This document shows, one piece after another, positions 25,220-33,487 of a stretch of DNA of 61,983 nucleotides (position 1 is its first letter; each line of letters starts with the position of its first letter). The stretch spans positions 1 to 61,983 of the forward strand of contig JBMYKD010000012.1 in the NCBI GenBank assembly GCA_049595035.1, written 5' to 3'. The position numbers and the translations under genes were made by a program. Under the pieces are notes generated by a model that saw nothing but the letters and a program-made list of their open reading frames with translations, was not told the origin of the DNA and did not search any database. The DNA is from UBA12202 sp049595035 (GTDB lineage: Bacteria; Pseudomonadota; Alphaproteobacteria; Puniceispirillales; UBA1172).

Positions 25220-27049
25220 TTCTACAGTGACAGACTTAGCCAGATTACGGGGCTGGTCGACATCCGTACCTTTATGCACCGCGGTCAGATAGGCCAGAAA
25301 CTGAATAGGCAGACTAAGCACCAGCGGTGCAATCAGCGCATCGCAATCGGGCACGGTAGCAACCCGCCCTTCAAGCCCGTCCATTTCATCTATGGCTTTA
25401 TTAGCGGCGCTTTCGGTCGCAATGATGATGATATCCGCCCCTCTTGCCTTGGCTTCCACCACATTGCTGATAGATTTGGATAAATGATCATCATCAGCCA
25501 GCAACGCCACCACCGGCAACCCGTCTTCAATCAATGCGATGGGGCCATGCTTCATTTCCCCTGATGCATAGGCTTCGGCGTGAATATAACTGAGTTCCTT
25601 TAATTTTAACGCGCCTTCCATGGCTAACGGGTAAAGCGTCCCCCGCCCCAGATAAAGACATGATCGGGATTGCGCTAGCCGCGGGACAATCGTTTTGATC
25701 ACAGATGCCGAGGCCATGGCCTCCCCGATTAATCGGGGTACACTGGCCAGCATCTGTTCAATTTCCGCACACCGTTTTGCCGTTAACACACCACGCTGAT
25801 GACCGGCAATAGTAGCAAGAATCAATAGCACCGCCAGCTGTGCCATATAGGATTTGGTGCTGGCAACCCCGATTTCAGGGCCAGCACGGGTAAGTAGATA
25901 AGTCCCAGCTTCCCTTGCCATTGTTGCGGTTTCCACATTGACTAACGCCGCTGTATCAACGCCTTTATCGGCCATATAGCGCAAAGCCATTAATGTATCC
26001 AGCGATTCACCTGATTGGGATATCCCCAAAGCCAGACTGATCTGGCGGCAAGATGGCTGACGATATCTGAACTCGGATGCGGATTCCGTCACTACAGGCA
26101 AATCGGCCAGTTGTTCCATCCAGTATCGCCCGATCAAGCCCGCATTATAACTGGTACCCGCGGCCAGATAGGCAAGACCGGTCATATTGGTAAAATCAAA
26201 ACCGTCTGGTAATGCAAATGCGCCATCAGCGTCTGAAAACGCGCCCAGAGTATGCATCACAGTATCAGGCTGTTCATGAATTTCCTTTTCCATGAAATGC
26301 TGATAGCCTTCTTTGGTGACAAGCCCGGGGCTGGCCGCCACAATAGTAACATCACGATTGGCAAGTTCCGCGCTGGCATCCTTGATGGTAATCTGTTCCC
26401 GCGTTACTGTGCCATAATCCCCATCTTTGAGAAAGATCACGCGCTGGGTCACATCACCCATGGCAATAGCATCAGAGCCGACAAATACCGCATCATCGGA
26501 TAACCCGATAGCCAGTGGTGAAGCCTGCCTTGCTATGGCTAAATGATCCGGATAATCTGTTACCATCACGGCAAAAGCATAGGCTCCTTCAATCTGGGCA
26601 ATGACATGTTCCGTCGCTTCCATCAGCGACGTTGTCTGATCCAGCGCATCAGCAAAAAGATGAGCTAGGACTTCGGTATCGGTCTGGCTTTGAAACACAT
26701 ATCCTTTATCGGAAAGGGTCTGGCGTAATTTACGGTGATTTTCAATAATGCCGTTATGAACAACCGCCACACGGTCGCCAGACATCATCGGATGCGCGTT
26801 TGCAATATTGACGCCGCCATGCGTAGCCCAGCGGGTATGCCCGATACCGGTTTCACCATGTAAGGGATCTTGGGAAAGCACATCAGCCAACGCATTGAGC
26901 TTACCCACTGCACGGCGCACCGAAAACCCCTGATCACCAGAAACCGCAATGCCGGCAGAATCATAACCACGATATTCTAACCGCCGCAGCCCCTGAAGCA
27001 GAGCATCTGCCGCATTCGGATATCCTATTGTGCCGATAATGCCACACAT
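25217..27049 (-). CDS. glmS: Glutamine-fructose-6-phosphate aminotransferase (isomerizing)
   Basis: Makes glucosamine 6-phosphate from fructose 6-phosphate and glutamine, the entry step to UDP-GlcNAc for peptidoglycan and LPS. The 610-residue protein starts MCGIIG, with Cys2 the glutaminase nucleophile. The N-terminal Ntn domain (RRLEYRGYDSAG, HTRWATHG) is followed by two SIS isomerase domains (AAGTSYNAGLIGRYW, ISQSGESLDTL) and the C-terminal PRNLAKSVTVE. It is divergent from glmU, the next enzyme but one. The 3' end is the apparent insertion site of a small element, and the final codons appear to have been supplied by it. AGGATC precedes the start. Confidence 0.97.
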   Translation of the reverse strand: MCGIIGTIGYPNAADALLQGLRRLEYRGYDSAGIAVSGDQGFSVRRAVGKLNALADVLSQDPLHGETGIGHTRWATHGGVNIANAHPMMSGDRVAVVHNGIIENHRKLRQTLSDKGYVFQSQTDTEVLAHLFADALDQTTSLMEATEHVIAQIEGAYAFAVMVTDYPDHLAIARQASPLAIGLSDDAVFVGSDAIAMGDVTQRVIFLKDGDYGTVTREQITIKDASAELANRDVTIVAASPGLVTKEGYQHFMEKEIHEQPDTVMHTLGAFSDADGAFALPDGFDFTNMTGLAYLAAGTSYNAGLIGRYWMEQLADLPVVTESASEFRYRQPSCRQISLALGISQSGESLDTLMALRYMADKGVDTAALVNVETATMAREAGTYLLTRAGPEIGVASTKSYMAQLAVLLILATIAGHQRGVLTAKRCAEIEQMLASVPRLIGEAMASASVIKTIVPRLAQSRSCLYLGRGTLYPLAMEGALKLKELSYIHAEAYASGEMKHGPIALIEDGLPVVALLADDDHLSKSISNVVEAKARGADIIIIATESAANKAIDEMDGLEGRVATVPDCDALIAPLVLSLPIQFLAYLTAVHKGTDVDQPRNLAKSVTVE

Positions 27050-27166
27050 GATCTGATCCTTATGATTTTGCTAATAAAACTATATCCCATTTATACTATG
27101 TTTGCAGATATTTTTGCAATATCGCATTCTTCTTTTCATCATCGCGAATAGATCATATAATCAGGC

Positions 27167-28519
27167 ATGACTTTTACTGCAATTATCCTAGCCGCGGGCA
27201 AGGGCACCAGAATGCGCTCAAGCCTGCCAAAACCGTTACACCGGCTAGCTGGCAAACCTCTTATTGAATGGGTGCTGGATAGCATGGTAGCCGCCAATGC
27301 CAAAGATGCCATGATTGTTGTCGGTGCTGATGGCAGTCAGGTGCATGATCATGTCCAGCATATCAATGATCGCTATCCTTGTGCCCTTGATACCGTGATA
27401 CAGGATCAGCCCCTTGGCACCGGTCACGCGGTGGAAGCGGCGGCAACAAAATTACAATCTCAGGATGGCATTGCGATTATTGCTTTTGCCGATACGCCAT
27501 TGATTTCTGCTGATGAGTTTCATGGCCTGATGCATGCCATTTCAGAAGGAGGCCATGATATCTGCTGTCTGGGATTTGAAACCACACATCCAACCGGATA
27601 TGGCCGCCTTATCCGGGATCAGAATGAGTCCATAACCGCTATCATCGAAGAAAAGGAAGCAGATGCTAAAACCCGCGCCATAACTTTGTGCAATAGTGGT
27701 CTGATGGCAGTAAAAATGCCATTACTGTTTGATCTGCTTGCCGCCACTGAATTCAATCAACAGACTGGCGAAAAATTCCTCACTGATATTATTCATCTTG
27801 CCCACCAGAAAGGTCATTCTATTGGCTGTGTAATGGCACAAGAAGACAACGTCATGGGGATCAATAATCGGGTTGATCTGGCCCGCGCCGAAGCGATCAT
27901 CCAGCAACGACTGCGCCATAAGGTCATGATGGACGGGGTAACGCTGATTGATCCGGATTCCGTGTTTCTGAATGCTGATGCTATCATTGCCGAAGATGTC
28001 ATTATCCACCCGCATGTTGTCATCGGTGCCGGAGTTCGCATTGCTGACGGGGCTGAAATCAAATCTTTCAGCCATATCGAAGGGGCAGATATCGGGGCTT
28101 GTGCCATCATCGGCCCCTATGCCAGATTGCGACAGGGAACGATTCTCGAAGAAGGCGTTAAGATAGGCAATTTTGTCGAAACTAAAAACATCACCATGGG
28201 TGCCATGGCTAAGGCTAATCACCTGACCTATCTGGGAGATGCTGATATTGGACAGGATGCAAATATCGGGGCTGGCACCATTACCTGTAATTATAATGGG
28301 TTTCGCAAATCCATGACCCGCATTGGTGCTGGTGCTTTTATTGGTTCAAATTCCGCGCTTGTTGCACCTGTTGATATTGGAAAAGGAGCCATGATAGGCG
28401 CGGGCAGCACAATCACCTCAACGGTGGACGATAATGCCCTTGTTGTTGTTCGGGCAGATACAAAAACCACGCCAGATGGTGCCACCACTTACCGGAATCG
28501 CGAAAAGGGAAAATCGTGA
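27167..28519 (+). CDS. glmU: Bifunctional GlmU (UDP-GlcNAc pyrophosphorylase / GlcN-1-P acetyltransferase)
   Basis: Acetylates glucosamine 1-phosphate and couples it to UTP, giving UDP-GlcNAc. The 450-residue protein has the uridylyltransferase domain with LAAGKGTRMRSSLPKPLH at the N-terminus and QPLGTGHAV for uracil binding. The C-terminal left-handed beta-helix of hexapeptide repeats (VIIHPHVVIGAGVRIADGAEI) includes the acetyltransferase segment NFVETKNITMG and NYNGFRKSMTRIGAGAFIGSN. It is divergent from glmS, with about 117 bp between. Its stop overlaps the GTG start of hldE by 4 nt. Confidence 0.97.
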   Translation: MTFTAIILAAGKGTRMRSSLPKPLHRLAGKPLIEWVLDSMVAANAKDAMIVVGADGSQVHDHVQHINDRYPCALDTVIQDQPLGTGHAVEAAATKLQSQDGIAIIAFADTPLISADEFHGLMHAISEGGHDICCLGFETTHPTGYGRLIRDQNESITAIIEEKEADAKTRAITLCNSGLMAVKMPLLFDLLAATEFNQQTGEKFLTDIIHLAHQKGHSIGCVMAQEDNVMGINNRVDLARAEAIIQQRLRHKVMMDGVTLIDPDSVFLNADAIIAEDVIIHPHVVIGAGVRIADGAEIKSFSHIEGADIGACAIIGPYARLRQGTILEEGVKIGNFVETKNITMGAMAKANHLTYLGDADIGQDANIGAGTITCNYNGFRKSMTRIGAGAFIGSNSALVAPVDIGKGAMIGAGSTITSTVDDNALVVVRADTKTTPDGATTYRNREKGKS

Positions 28520-29982
28520 CAGACCATACCCGCCTGAACGTCCGGCACGCCGCCGATATATTAATCAACATGCAGAACAGCCATATCGTTGTTATTGGCG
28601 ATGTCATGCTGGATACATTTGTCGATGGCGCTGTTGGCCGCATTTCACCAGAAGCTCCCATCCCTATCCTTCAGCATCAGACCACCAGTCACATGCCGGG
28701 TGGAGCGTCAAATGTTGCCCGTAATCTGGCGCATCTGGGCGGACAGGTTACATTAATCGGTGTCACAGGCGATGATGGGGCAAGAGATATTCTGCTTGAT
28801 TGTCTGGATGATGAACCTGCCATCACGCCGCATCTGATTGCAGACCCCACCAGACCAACCACAACGAAAACCCGTTTCACCGTTAAAGGCCATCAGCTGT
28901 TACGGGTAGATGATGAAGACATAAGCCCGATCAATCCAGATTGCATGACAGAAATGTTAGCCATGATTCATTCGGTGCTAGATACGGCCGATATGGTTAT
29001 CTTGTCGGATTACGATAAAGGTGTTATCCAGCCTGATTTGATAAAATCCCTTATATCGCATCCAAACCGTCGTAATTTTACCATGCTGGCAGACCCCAAA
29101 CAGGCTGATATCAGGCTTTATGACGGGGTTGATATGCTTACCCCAAACTTATCGGAATTTAGTCAGTTTTGCCATTTCCATAATATATCCATGCCATCAG
29201 CCAATGATCTATCGGGGCTTCACCAGATTGCACAGAAATTCCTTGGCATCAGCGCAATAGGTACAATGATCACTACCTTGAGCGCCGACGGTATTCTGAT
29301 TAGCCAGAAAGATCAGGATTTGTTCCATACACAAAGCACGGCACGCACGGTGTTTGATGTATCAGGTGCTGGTGATACCGTCATCGCCCATTTTGCCGCC
29401 GCTATCAGCGCTGGTGCCAATGTCACCGAAGCAGCAATCCTGGCCAATATAGCCGCCGGTATTGTCGTCGGTAAATCTGGCACAGCCACCGTCCTGCCCG
29501 GTGAAGTTCTGGCAACCATGCACCAAGAAACACCTCATGACTTGCAAAGTCTTCAGACATTGATGAAGGCATGGAAAGATAAAGATGAGCGCATTGTATT
29601 TACAAATGGTTGTTTTGATTGTCTTCATCCCGGTCATATATGGCTATTACAAGCGGCAAGGGAAAAAGGTGACCGGCTCATTGTCGGGCTAAATAGTGAC
29701 GCATCCACCAAACGGTTAAAGGGATCACATCGTCCCTTTCAGAATGAAACAGGCAGAGTAAGTGCCATCGCTGCCCTGCCTTTTGTAGACGCGGTGATAT
29801 TGTTCGAGGATGATACCCCCCTGCAACTGATCACCCAGATTAATCCGGATATTCTCGTCAAAGGCGGTGATTATCACGCCGATGATATCATTGGCGCCGA
29901 TCATATGAAAAAAATTGGTGGTGACGTTCAGATTATTGCATTGCGTGACGGTTATTCCACCACAAGATTACAACAGCACTAG
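28516..29982 (+). CDS. hldE: Bifunctional heptose kinase/adenylyltransferase HldE
   Basis: Phosphorylates D-glycero-beta-D-manno-heptose 7-phosphate at C1 and then adenylylates it, giving the ADP-heptose precursor for LPS inner core. The 488-residue product joins a PfkB-type kinase (about 1-330, with MPGGASNVARNLAHLGG and the catalytic GAGDT) to a nucleotidyltransferase domain (FTNGCFDCLHPGH, then GLNSDASTKRLKG). The start is GTG overlapping the glmU stop, so translation is coupled. gmhA, gmhB and hldD, also needed for the pathway, are not in the window. The GT9 gene near 17.4 kb is a candidate user of the product. Confidence 0.95.
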   Translation: MTDHTRLNVRHAADILINMQNSHIVVIGDVMLDTFVDGAVGRISPEAPIPILQHQTTSHMPGGASNVARNLAHLGGQVTLIGVTGDDGARDILLDCLDDEPAITPHLIADPTRPTTTKTRFTVKGHQLLRVDDEDISPINPDCMTEMLAMIHSVLDTADMVILSDYDKGVIQPDLIKSLISHPNRRNFTMLADPKQADIRLYDGVDMLTPNLSEFSQFCHFHNISMPSANDLSGLHQIAQKFLGISAIGTMITTLSADGILISQKDQDLFHTQSTARTVFDVSGAGDTVIAHFAAAISAGANVTEAAILANIAAGIVVGKSGTATVLPGEVLATMHQETPHDLQSLQTLMKAWKDKDERIVFTNGCFDCLHPGHIWLLQAAREKGDRLIVGLNSDASTKRLKGSHRPFQNETGRVSAIAALPFVDAVILFEDDTPLQLITQINPDILVKGGDYHADDIIGADHMKKIGGDVQIIALRDGYSTTRLQQH

Positions 29983-30038
29983 CCTCAATATATATACGGC
30001 TTTCAGGTTTTGGCGAATATTTAGGATAAGGATAGCAA

Positions 30039-31007
30039 ATGTTTAGGTTTTTCAAGACGCGAAAATGGGCTTTATGGGCATGGCTGGGGTCATTCGTCAT
30101 CCTTTCCTCTTTATGGGTTCAGGTGCAGATTGATGTCATGATCAATAGCTGGTTTGGTGAGTTTTATGACATGATCCAGAAAGCACTAGGCACCCCAAAC
30201 GCCATTACCATGCAGGAATATTGGGGCAGTTTGCTTTCCTTTATTACCCTCGCCGGCATCTATGTCATGGTTGCTGTTCTGGTGAGTTATTTTACCTCAC
30301 ATTTTCTGTTTCGGTGGCGGGCATCAATGGTTGAATGGTATCATAGCGTTTATGATAGAGCCCGAAAGATTGAAGGCGCGGCGCAGAGGGTGCAGGAAGA
30401 TACCATTAAATTCAGCCGGATTATGGAAACCCTTGGCACCAGTTTCATCGAATCCTTAATGATACTGGTTGAGTTTTTCCCTATCCTGATCGGCCTTTCG
30501 ATTGGTATTCCCATCTTCTTTTTTGGTGAATGGGAATATGGACTGGTCACAGGTGCCCTGATCTGGAGCATCGGCGGAACATTATTTCTGATTGCCATAG
30601 GGTGGTTATTGCGGCTTGTCGGTATCGAATATGATCTGCAAAAGAAAGAAGCAGCCTATCGGAAAATTCTTGTTATCGCCGAAGACGATGAAACCATTCG
30701 CCCAAAACGGATTGATGAATTGTTTCACGACGTGCGGAGCATTCATTTCACTAGCTATTTGCGATATCTGTATTTCAATATTGGCCGCATTGCCTATCTG
30801 CAGGCCAACGTGCTTAGTGCTTATGTCTTTCTGGCACCAGCTATTGTTGCCGGCGTCATCACGCTAGGGGTCATGCAACAGATTATCCGCGCTTTTGGCC
30901 GTGTTGAGGGCAGTATGCAATATCTGCTGAAGTCGTGGCCAACCATCATCGAACTGGCCAGTGTCTATAAGCGTCTGCGTGAGTTTGAAAGCAAGCTCAA
31001 GGATTAA
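30039..31007 (+). CDS. SbmA/BacA-like membrane protein
   Basis: A 322-residue inner-membrane protein of the SbmA/BacA family, related to the transmembrane half of ABC exporters but without an ATPase. Characterised members use proton motive force to import peptides and, in rhizobia, affect very-long-chain fatty acids of lipid A. Family marks: WVQVQIDVMINSWFGEFYDMIQ near the N-terminus, the FRWRASMVEWYHS loop, and IEGAAQRVQEDTIKFSRIME, a signature segment. It is shorter than E. coli SbmA (about 400), matching the shorter alphaproteobacterial clade. AGGATAAGGA lies upstream. Its place beside LPS genes hints at an envelope role. Confidence 0.87.
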   Translation: MFRFFKTRKWALWAWLGSFVILSSLWVQVQIDVMINSWFGEFYDMIQKALGTPNAITMQEYWGSLLSFITLAGIYVMVAVLVSYFTSHFLFRWRASMVEWYHSVYDRARKIEGAAQRVQEDTIKFSRIMETLGTSFIESLMILVEFFPILIGLSIGIPIFFFGEWEYGLVTGALIWSIGGTLFLIAIGWLLRLVGIEYDLQKKEAAYRKILVIAEDDETIRPKRIDELFHDVRSIHFTSYLRYLYFNIGRIAYLQANVLSAYVFLAPAIVAGVITLGVMQQIIRAFGRVEGSMQYLLKSWPTIIELASVYKRLREFESKLKD

Positions 31008-31025
31008 TATGATATCACCATTAGA

Positions 31026-32333
31026 CTATAATGATGATGATCTGATTCTGCGTTCGGAAGCTTTGGCTATGTGAAGCTTCTGGCGTTGCTTGGCAATTGC
31101 CCGCGGCGTTAGGCGGATACCATGACGGCTTTCTATGGCATCTGCTATTCGGGTATCACTAAGCGGTGCTGATTTATCCTCGGTGGTGATCAGGGCAACT
31201 AATGTCGCAGCAACAGCACGACTGGCAACATCACTTACCTCCTTGCCTGATATAGCCGGACTGAAGAAATGTGATAGCGGAATCATGCCCCGCGGTGTCA
31301 GCGCCAGCTTATCCTTGACCAGCCGCGTTATTGTACTGGGATGACAATTTAAATGATCCGCCGCTTCAGCCATAGTCAGCGGGACAAGGCTTTCTTCCCC
31401 TTCTGTCATAAATCGGGATTGCCTGATCACGACAAATCCCATCAGCGTTGTCAGCAGATTGGCGCGCGCCATCATGGCGGCTTGAAGTGCCGCAGCCTCG
31501 GCTTTTGCCTTTTTTAGAACTGGCTTGAGGGCATCATCTGTTTCCAGATCAGTGGCAACAGTAATATCCGGCAAAGTTGAAGCATTTATGGCAACGTCAT
31601 ATGCATTTCCCTGTTGCGTCACAATCAGATCAGGATGAAAAATATCCCCATCATCTGCCATGAACCTTGCCCCCGGCTTGGGGTCTAAATGGCGCAATTG
31701 TCCAAGATGCGATTGCACCAGATCAGCATCTAGTCCGGTTATGCGAACCAAGCCTTCTATGCCTTCTTTCAGCAATACAGGCAGATGTGATAACAGAAGT
31801 GTCATATCAGTATCATAAAGTCCGCGATCCTCTAGCTGTAAGGCCAGACATTCTGTCAGATTACGGGCAAACAGGCCGACCGGTTCAATATTCTGTAATT
31901 GATCAATGAGCAGATCATATGCCGCCCCCCGGACACCATATCTGGCCGCTGTGTCTGGTGCATCAGCATCTAACCAGCCGGCAGGTGTTATATGTGCCAG
32001 TAATGCCAGTGCAACCGAACGTGATAATCCTAATGGAAACAAAAGTCCGATTTCCTCCATCAGATGCGCATGAAGTGATTTATCCGGCCGATCTTGAGCC
32101 ATCCCGGATGAAAAAGGAAAATCAACTGGCATATCGGATGCTCGCTGGCTCGGGTGTTCCGGATATCGCACATCAAGAAACGGATTATCGGCAGCAAGAT
32201 CACGCACAAAACGGGTAATCTGGTGATTACGCCATGCCATTAATTGCAATGACTGTTTCATAGCTGGAGTCAAGGCAAGGCGCAGTCTGGACGTTGTGGT
32301 AAGCGTCTGTCGTCTGTTTTCTATTAAGACCAT
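31026..32333 (-). CDS. rpoN: Divergent RNA polymerase sigma-54 factor
   Basis: A 435-residue sigma-54 protein. Region I is recognisable but poor in glutamine (LALTPAMKQSLQLMAW at 19-34). The core-binding part holds EPVGLFARNLTECLALQL (150-167), and the helix-turn-helix HPSTITRLVKDKLALTPRGMIPLSHFFS is clear (331-358). The RpoN box, usually ARRTVAKYRE, reads TPRAIAKQRQ (409-418), so several -24 contact residues differ. Its ATG overlaps the rodA stop by one base (TAATG), making it the last gene of the mre-rod operon, an unusual place. It is missing from the usual lptB-ptsN locus. No sigma-54 activator gene is visible in the window. Confidence 0.88.
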   Translation of the reverse strand: MVLIENRRQTLTTTSRLRLALTPAMKQSLQLMAWRNHQITRFVRDLAADNPFLDVRYPEHPSQRASDMPVDFPFSSGMAQDRPDKSLHAHLMEEIGLLFPLGLSRSVALALLAHITPAGWLDADAPDTAARYGVRGAAYDLLIDQLQNIEPVGLFARNLTECLALQLEDRGLYDTDMTLLLSHLPVLLKEGIEGLVRITGLDADLVQSHLGQLRHLDPKPGARFMADDGDIFHPDLIVTQQGNAYDVAINASTLPDITVATDLETDDALKPVLKKAKAEAAALQAAMMARANLLTTLMGFVVIRQSRFMTEGEESLVPLTMAEAADHLNCHPSTITRLVKDKLALTPRGMIPLSHFFSPAISGKEVSDVASRAVAATLVALITTEDKSAPLSDTRIADAIESRHGIRLTPRAIAKQRQKLHIAKASERRIRSSSL

Positions 32334-33487
32334 TAATCCTTAATATCCTGATCATTGCGCATGGCACTAATCACCAGTCCTAATCCCAGAAAGACGGTTA
32401 ACATAGCCGTCCCGCCATAAGATATCAATGGCAGGGGCGCGCCTACCACCGGCAGGATACCAGACACCATGCCAATATTTACCGTCACATAAAAACTGAT
32501 CATTGATGCCACACCAATGATGAGCAATCGGGAAAAAGTCGTTTTCACGGAAAAACTATATTTCAGAAGTAGAAAAATAAGCGCGGTATATAAAGCAATG
32601 ACATAGATACAGCCAAAAAACCCGAACTCTTCCCCGATCATGGTGAAAATAAAATCTGTTTGGCGCTCAGGCAGAAAATCCAGATGACTCTGGCTTCCCT
32701 GCAGATATCCTTTACCAACAATCCCGCCGCTACCCAGAGCAATTTTTGATTGTGTTACCTGATAGCCAGCACCTAGAGCATCAAGATCAGGGTTGAGAAA
32801 GACCATGATCCGGCTTTTCTGATAGGGATACAACATAGACCAGCCAATAGGAACCGCAGCCAGCACAAGACTAATCGCTGTCATGACCATCCAGCGCGGA
32901 ATCCCCGCAACAAATATAACAATGGATGCCGAAAGCAATAACATTAATGATGTCCCCAGATCAGGCTGTAATAAAACCTGAATAAACGGAATAGATACAA
33001 TTGCGACAACAGGTATATAGGTTCGCAGATACCGAAGCGAATCCGCATATATATTATGAAAATAAGCGGCAAGCATAACAAGGACGGCTAGTTTTGCCGG
33101 CTCCGACGGTTGCAGATTAAACCCGCCAATGGAAAACCATCTCTGCACCCCTTTACCAGTGCCAATAATTTCAAGCACTGCTAGCAAAAGCACTGCCAGA
33201 GCCCACCAGACCAGAGCATATCGTCTGAAAAAATTAATCGGGAACATGGCCACGATCAGCATGAGAATAAAACCGATGCCAATACGAATCCCATGCATCA
33301 TAGCCCATGGTCGCCAAGACCCATGCGCTGCCGAATATAATGCTAACACCCCAACCATACCGATCAGACCAATCACCAGTAGCATGAGCCAGGGGGTCGT
33401 CCAGAACCAGTGTCGAGCGGCACTATTCTGGCTTTGCAGAGGTGTGGTAAAGGTCGGTTTATGCCTGGGCTGAATAAGCTGTTTCAT
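32333..33487 (-). CDS. rodA: Rod shape-determining SEDS glycosyltransferase RodA
   Basis: Polytopic SEDS protein of 384 residues that polymerises peptidoglycan glycan strands from lipid II together with PBP2 during cell elongation. Ten hydrophobic helices are apparent. Family motifs include GKGVQRWFSIGGFNLQPSEPAKLAVLVMLA, LLQPDLGTSLMLL, and GGIVGKGYLQGSQSHLDFLPERQTDFIF followed by GGTAMLTVFLGLGL near the end. The start overlaps the stop of mrdA by 4 nt, and its own stop overlaps the start of the rpoN-like gene, so three genes are translationally coupled. Confidence 0.96.
   Translation of the reverse strand: MKQLIQPRHKPTFTTPLQSQNSAARHWFWTTPWLMLLVIGLIGMVGVLALYSAAHGSWRPWAMMHGIRIGIGFILMLIVAMFPINFFRRYALVWWALAVLLLAVLEIIGTGKGVQRWFSIGGFNLQPSEPAKLAVLVMLAAYFHNIYADSLRYLRTYIPVVAIVSIPFIQVLLQPDLGTSLMLLLSASIVIFVAGIPRWMVMTAISLVLAAVPIGWSMLYPYQKSRIMVFLNPDLDALGAGYQVTQSKIALGSGGIVGKGYLQGSQSHLDFLPERQTDFIFTMIGEEFGFFGCIYVIALYTALIFLLLKYSFSVKTTFSRLLIIGVASMISFYVTVNIGMVSGILPVVGAPLPLISYGGTAMLTVFLGLGLVISAMRNDQDIKD

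Larger units (their letters stand above)
23471..25231. mobile_element. Putative site-specific element inserted at the glmS 3' end
   Basis: The region between arsC and glmS is bounded by two direct copies of a 15-bp sequence encoding Val-Thr-Val-Glu-stop on the minus strand. One is the real glmS end; the other is detached. Just inside lie inverted 15-bp repeats TAGGTTTCCTATAAA. The interior is plainly more AT-rich than its flanks (a sample 60 bases at 24121 has 22 G+C; one inside glmS at 25741 has 31). It carries two unrecognised minus-strand genes and no visible integrase, transposase or Tn7 genes. The two copies differ only at codon third positions, implying that the element brought its own glmS tail. 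It is probably a non-autonomous or decayed element. Confidence 0.65.

Noticed and set aside
23471..25231. Classical Tn7-like element at attTn7
   Set aside because: No tnsABCD genes, ends do not show TGT...ACA, and the duplication includes glmS codons, which Tn7 insertion does not produce.
25217..27200. glmS ribozyme upstream of glmS
   Set aside because: This ribozyme is known from Firmicutes; the 117-bp glmS-glmU gap shows no resemblance and is too short.
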